Source of the DNA: JBEVOS01 sp964564595
GTDB taxonomy: Bacteria > Pseudomonadota > Alphaproteobacteria > Caulobacterales > Aquidulcibacteraceae
Assembly (NCBI GenBank): GCA_964564595.1
Contig: CAZMCA010000194.1
Span: forward strand, 1 to 6,199
Reading direction: 5' to 3'
DNA length: 6,199 nucleotides
Below, one piece after another: positions 5,779 to 6,199 of this stretch (position 1 is its first letter; the number at the start of each line of letters is the position of its first letter). The notes under the pieces were generated by a model. It had not been told where the DNA came from. It searched no databases and saw only the letters and a list, made by a program, of their open reading frames with translations. A program made the translations under genes and the position numbers.

Positions 5779-5885
5779 GGCGCGAAGCTACACTGATTTG
5801 TTCGCCGATTGGCCGTCTTCGGCGGGCGCGGATTTGCCCTCACGCGCACGTCACATTAGACCTTGGCCGCGCTTGGAGAGCCTGG
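5779..5885. promoter_or_regulatory. Divergent control region between the GH5 gene and the carboxylase gene
   Basis: This 107-bp gap must carry a promoter for each direction. A dyad, CGCCGA (5803-5808) and TCGGCG (5819-5824), lies about 25-46 bp upstream of the GH5 start and could be an operator. GGAG at 5875-5878 is a good ribosome-binding site, 7 nt before the carboxylase ATG. I found no convincing -35/-10 pair on either strand. TTGCCC at 5834-5839 is only a loose -35 match. Confidence 0.4.
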
Positions 5886-6199
5886 ATGTTCGGGAAAATT
5901 TTGATCGCCAACCGGGGCGAGATCGCCGTTCGCATCATCAAGACGGCGCGCCGGATGGGGATCAGCACGGTCGTGGTCTATTCCGAGGCCGACCGGGATT
6001 CGATGGCCGTCGATATGGCCGACGAGACGGTTTTCATTGGCCCCGCGCCCGCCGCCCAGTCCTATCTCGTGGCCGATAAGATCATCGATGCGGCCCGCAA
6101 AACGGGCGCCGAAGCGATCCATCCGGGCTTCGGGTTTTTGTCGGAGAAGGCCGAGTTCGCCGAGCGCTGCGCGGCCGAAAAGATCGTGTTCATCGGACC
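5886..6199 (+). CDS. pccA: Biotin-dependent acyl-CoA carboxylase alpha subunit, N-terminal part (probably propionyl-CoA carboxylase)
   Basis: The frame runs off the window after 104 complete codons. It encodes the start of a biotin carboxylase domain, which uses ATP and bicarbonate to carboxylate biotin for transfer to an acyl-CoA. Conserved blocks are KILIANRGEIAVRII (4-18), YSEADRDS (32-39), MADET.FIGPAPAAQSYL (44-61) and the AIHPGFGFLSE loop (77-87). The stretches IIKTARRMGI and PAPAAQSYLVADKII fit the alpha subunit of propionyl-CoA carboxylase better than housekeeping AccC. Methylcrotonyl- or another acyl-CoA carboxylase remains possible until the BCCP part is seen. Propionyl-CoA carboxylase feeds propionyl-CoA from odd-chain fatty acids and branched amino acids into methylmalonyl-CoA. 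The start is set by GGAG at 5875-5878 and by the family's usual MF.KILIANRGE opening. The gene is divergent from the GH5 gene. Confidence 0.9.
   Translation, partial: MFGKILIANRGEIAVRIIKTARRMGISTVVVYSEADRDSMAVDMADETVFIGPAPAAQSYLVADKIIDAARKTGAEAIHPGFGFLSEKAEFAERCAAEKIVFIG

Overview
This GC-rich window has a strong preference for G/C at third codon positions. It reads as ordinary chromosome of an alphaproteobacterium. The small-type PurL, the glutathione reductase and the biotin-dependent acyl-CoA carboxylase alpha subunit all have an alphaproteobacterial look. Caulobacterales/Hyphomonadaceae is my best guess, made by impression and not tested. I see no tRNA, rRNA, insertion sequence, CRISPR array or prophage gene.

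Layout: the left part (1-2719) holds the 3' part of purL (purine synthesis), then gor (glutathione reductase) 21 nt downstream on the same strand. A strong hairpin closes this unit, with gor's stop codon in its loop. Next, on the minus strand (2750-3292), is a gene for a small secreted protein rich in Arg and Asp. A roughly 190-bp divergent control region separates it from a plus-strand pair (3485-4764): a ParA/MinD-type ATPase and an overlapping 136-residue protein of unknown function. Convergent to that pair is a minus-strand gene (4774-5778) for a glycoside hydrolase family 5 enzyme with a twin-arginine/lipobox export signal. A second divergent region (5779-5885) leads into the 5' end of an acyl-CoA carboxylase alpha subunit (probably propionyl-CoA carboxylase), cut by the window end.

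How the genes relate: purL and gor are probably co-transcribed but act in unrelated pathways. The ATPase and its partner overlap by ATGA, so they are translationally coupled and very likely work together. No parB-like gene or parS-like site is visible, so this looks like an orphan ParA with its own small adaptor, perhaps positioning a cellular cargo. This pair is the most plausible undescribed system here. The other notable signal is a hairpin that would bury the Shine-Dalgarno sequence of the secreted-protein gene.
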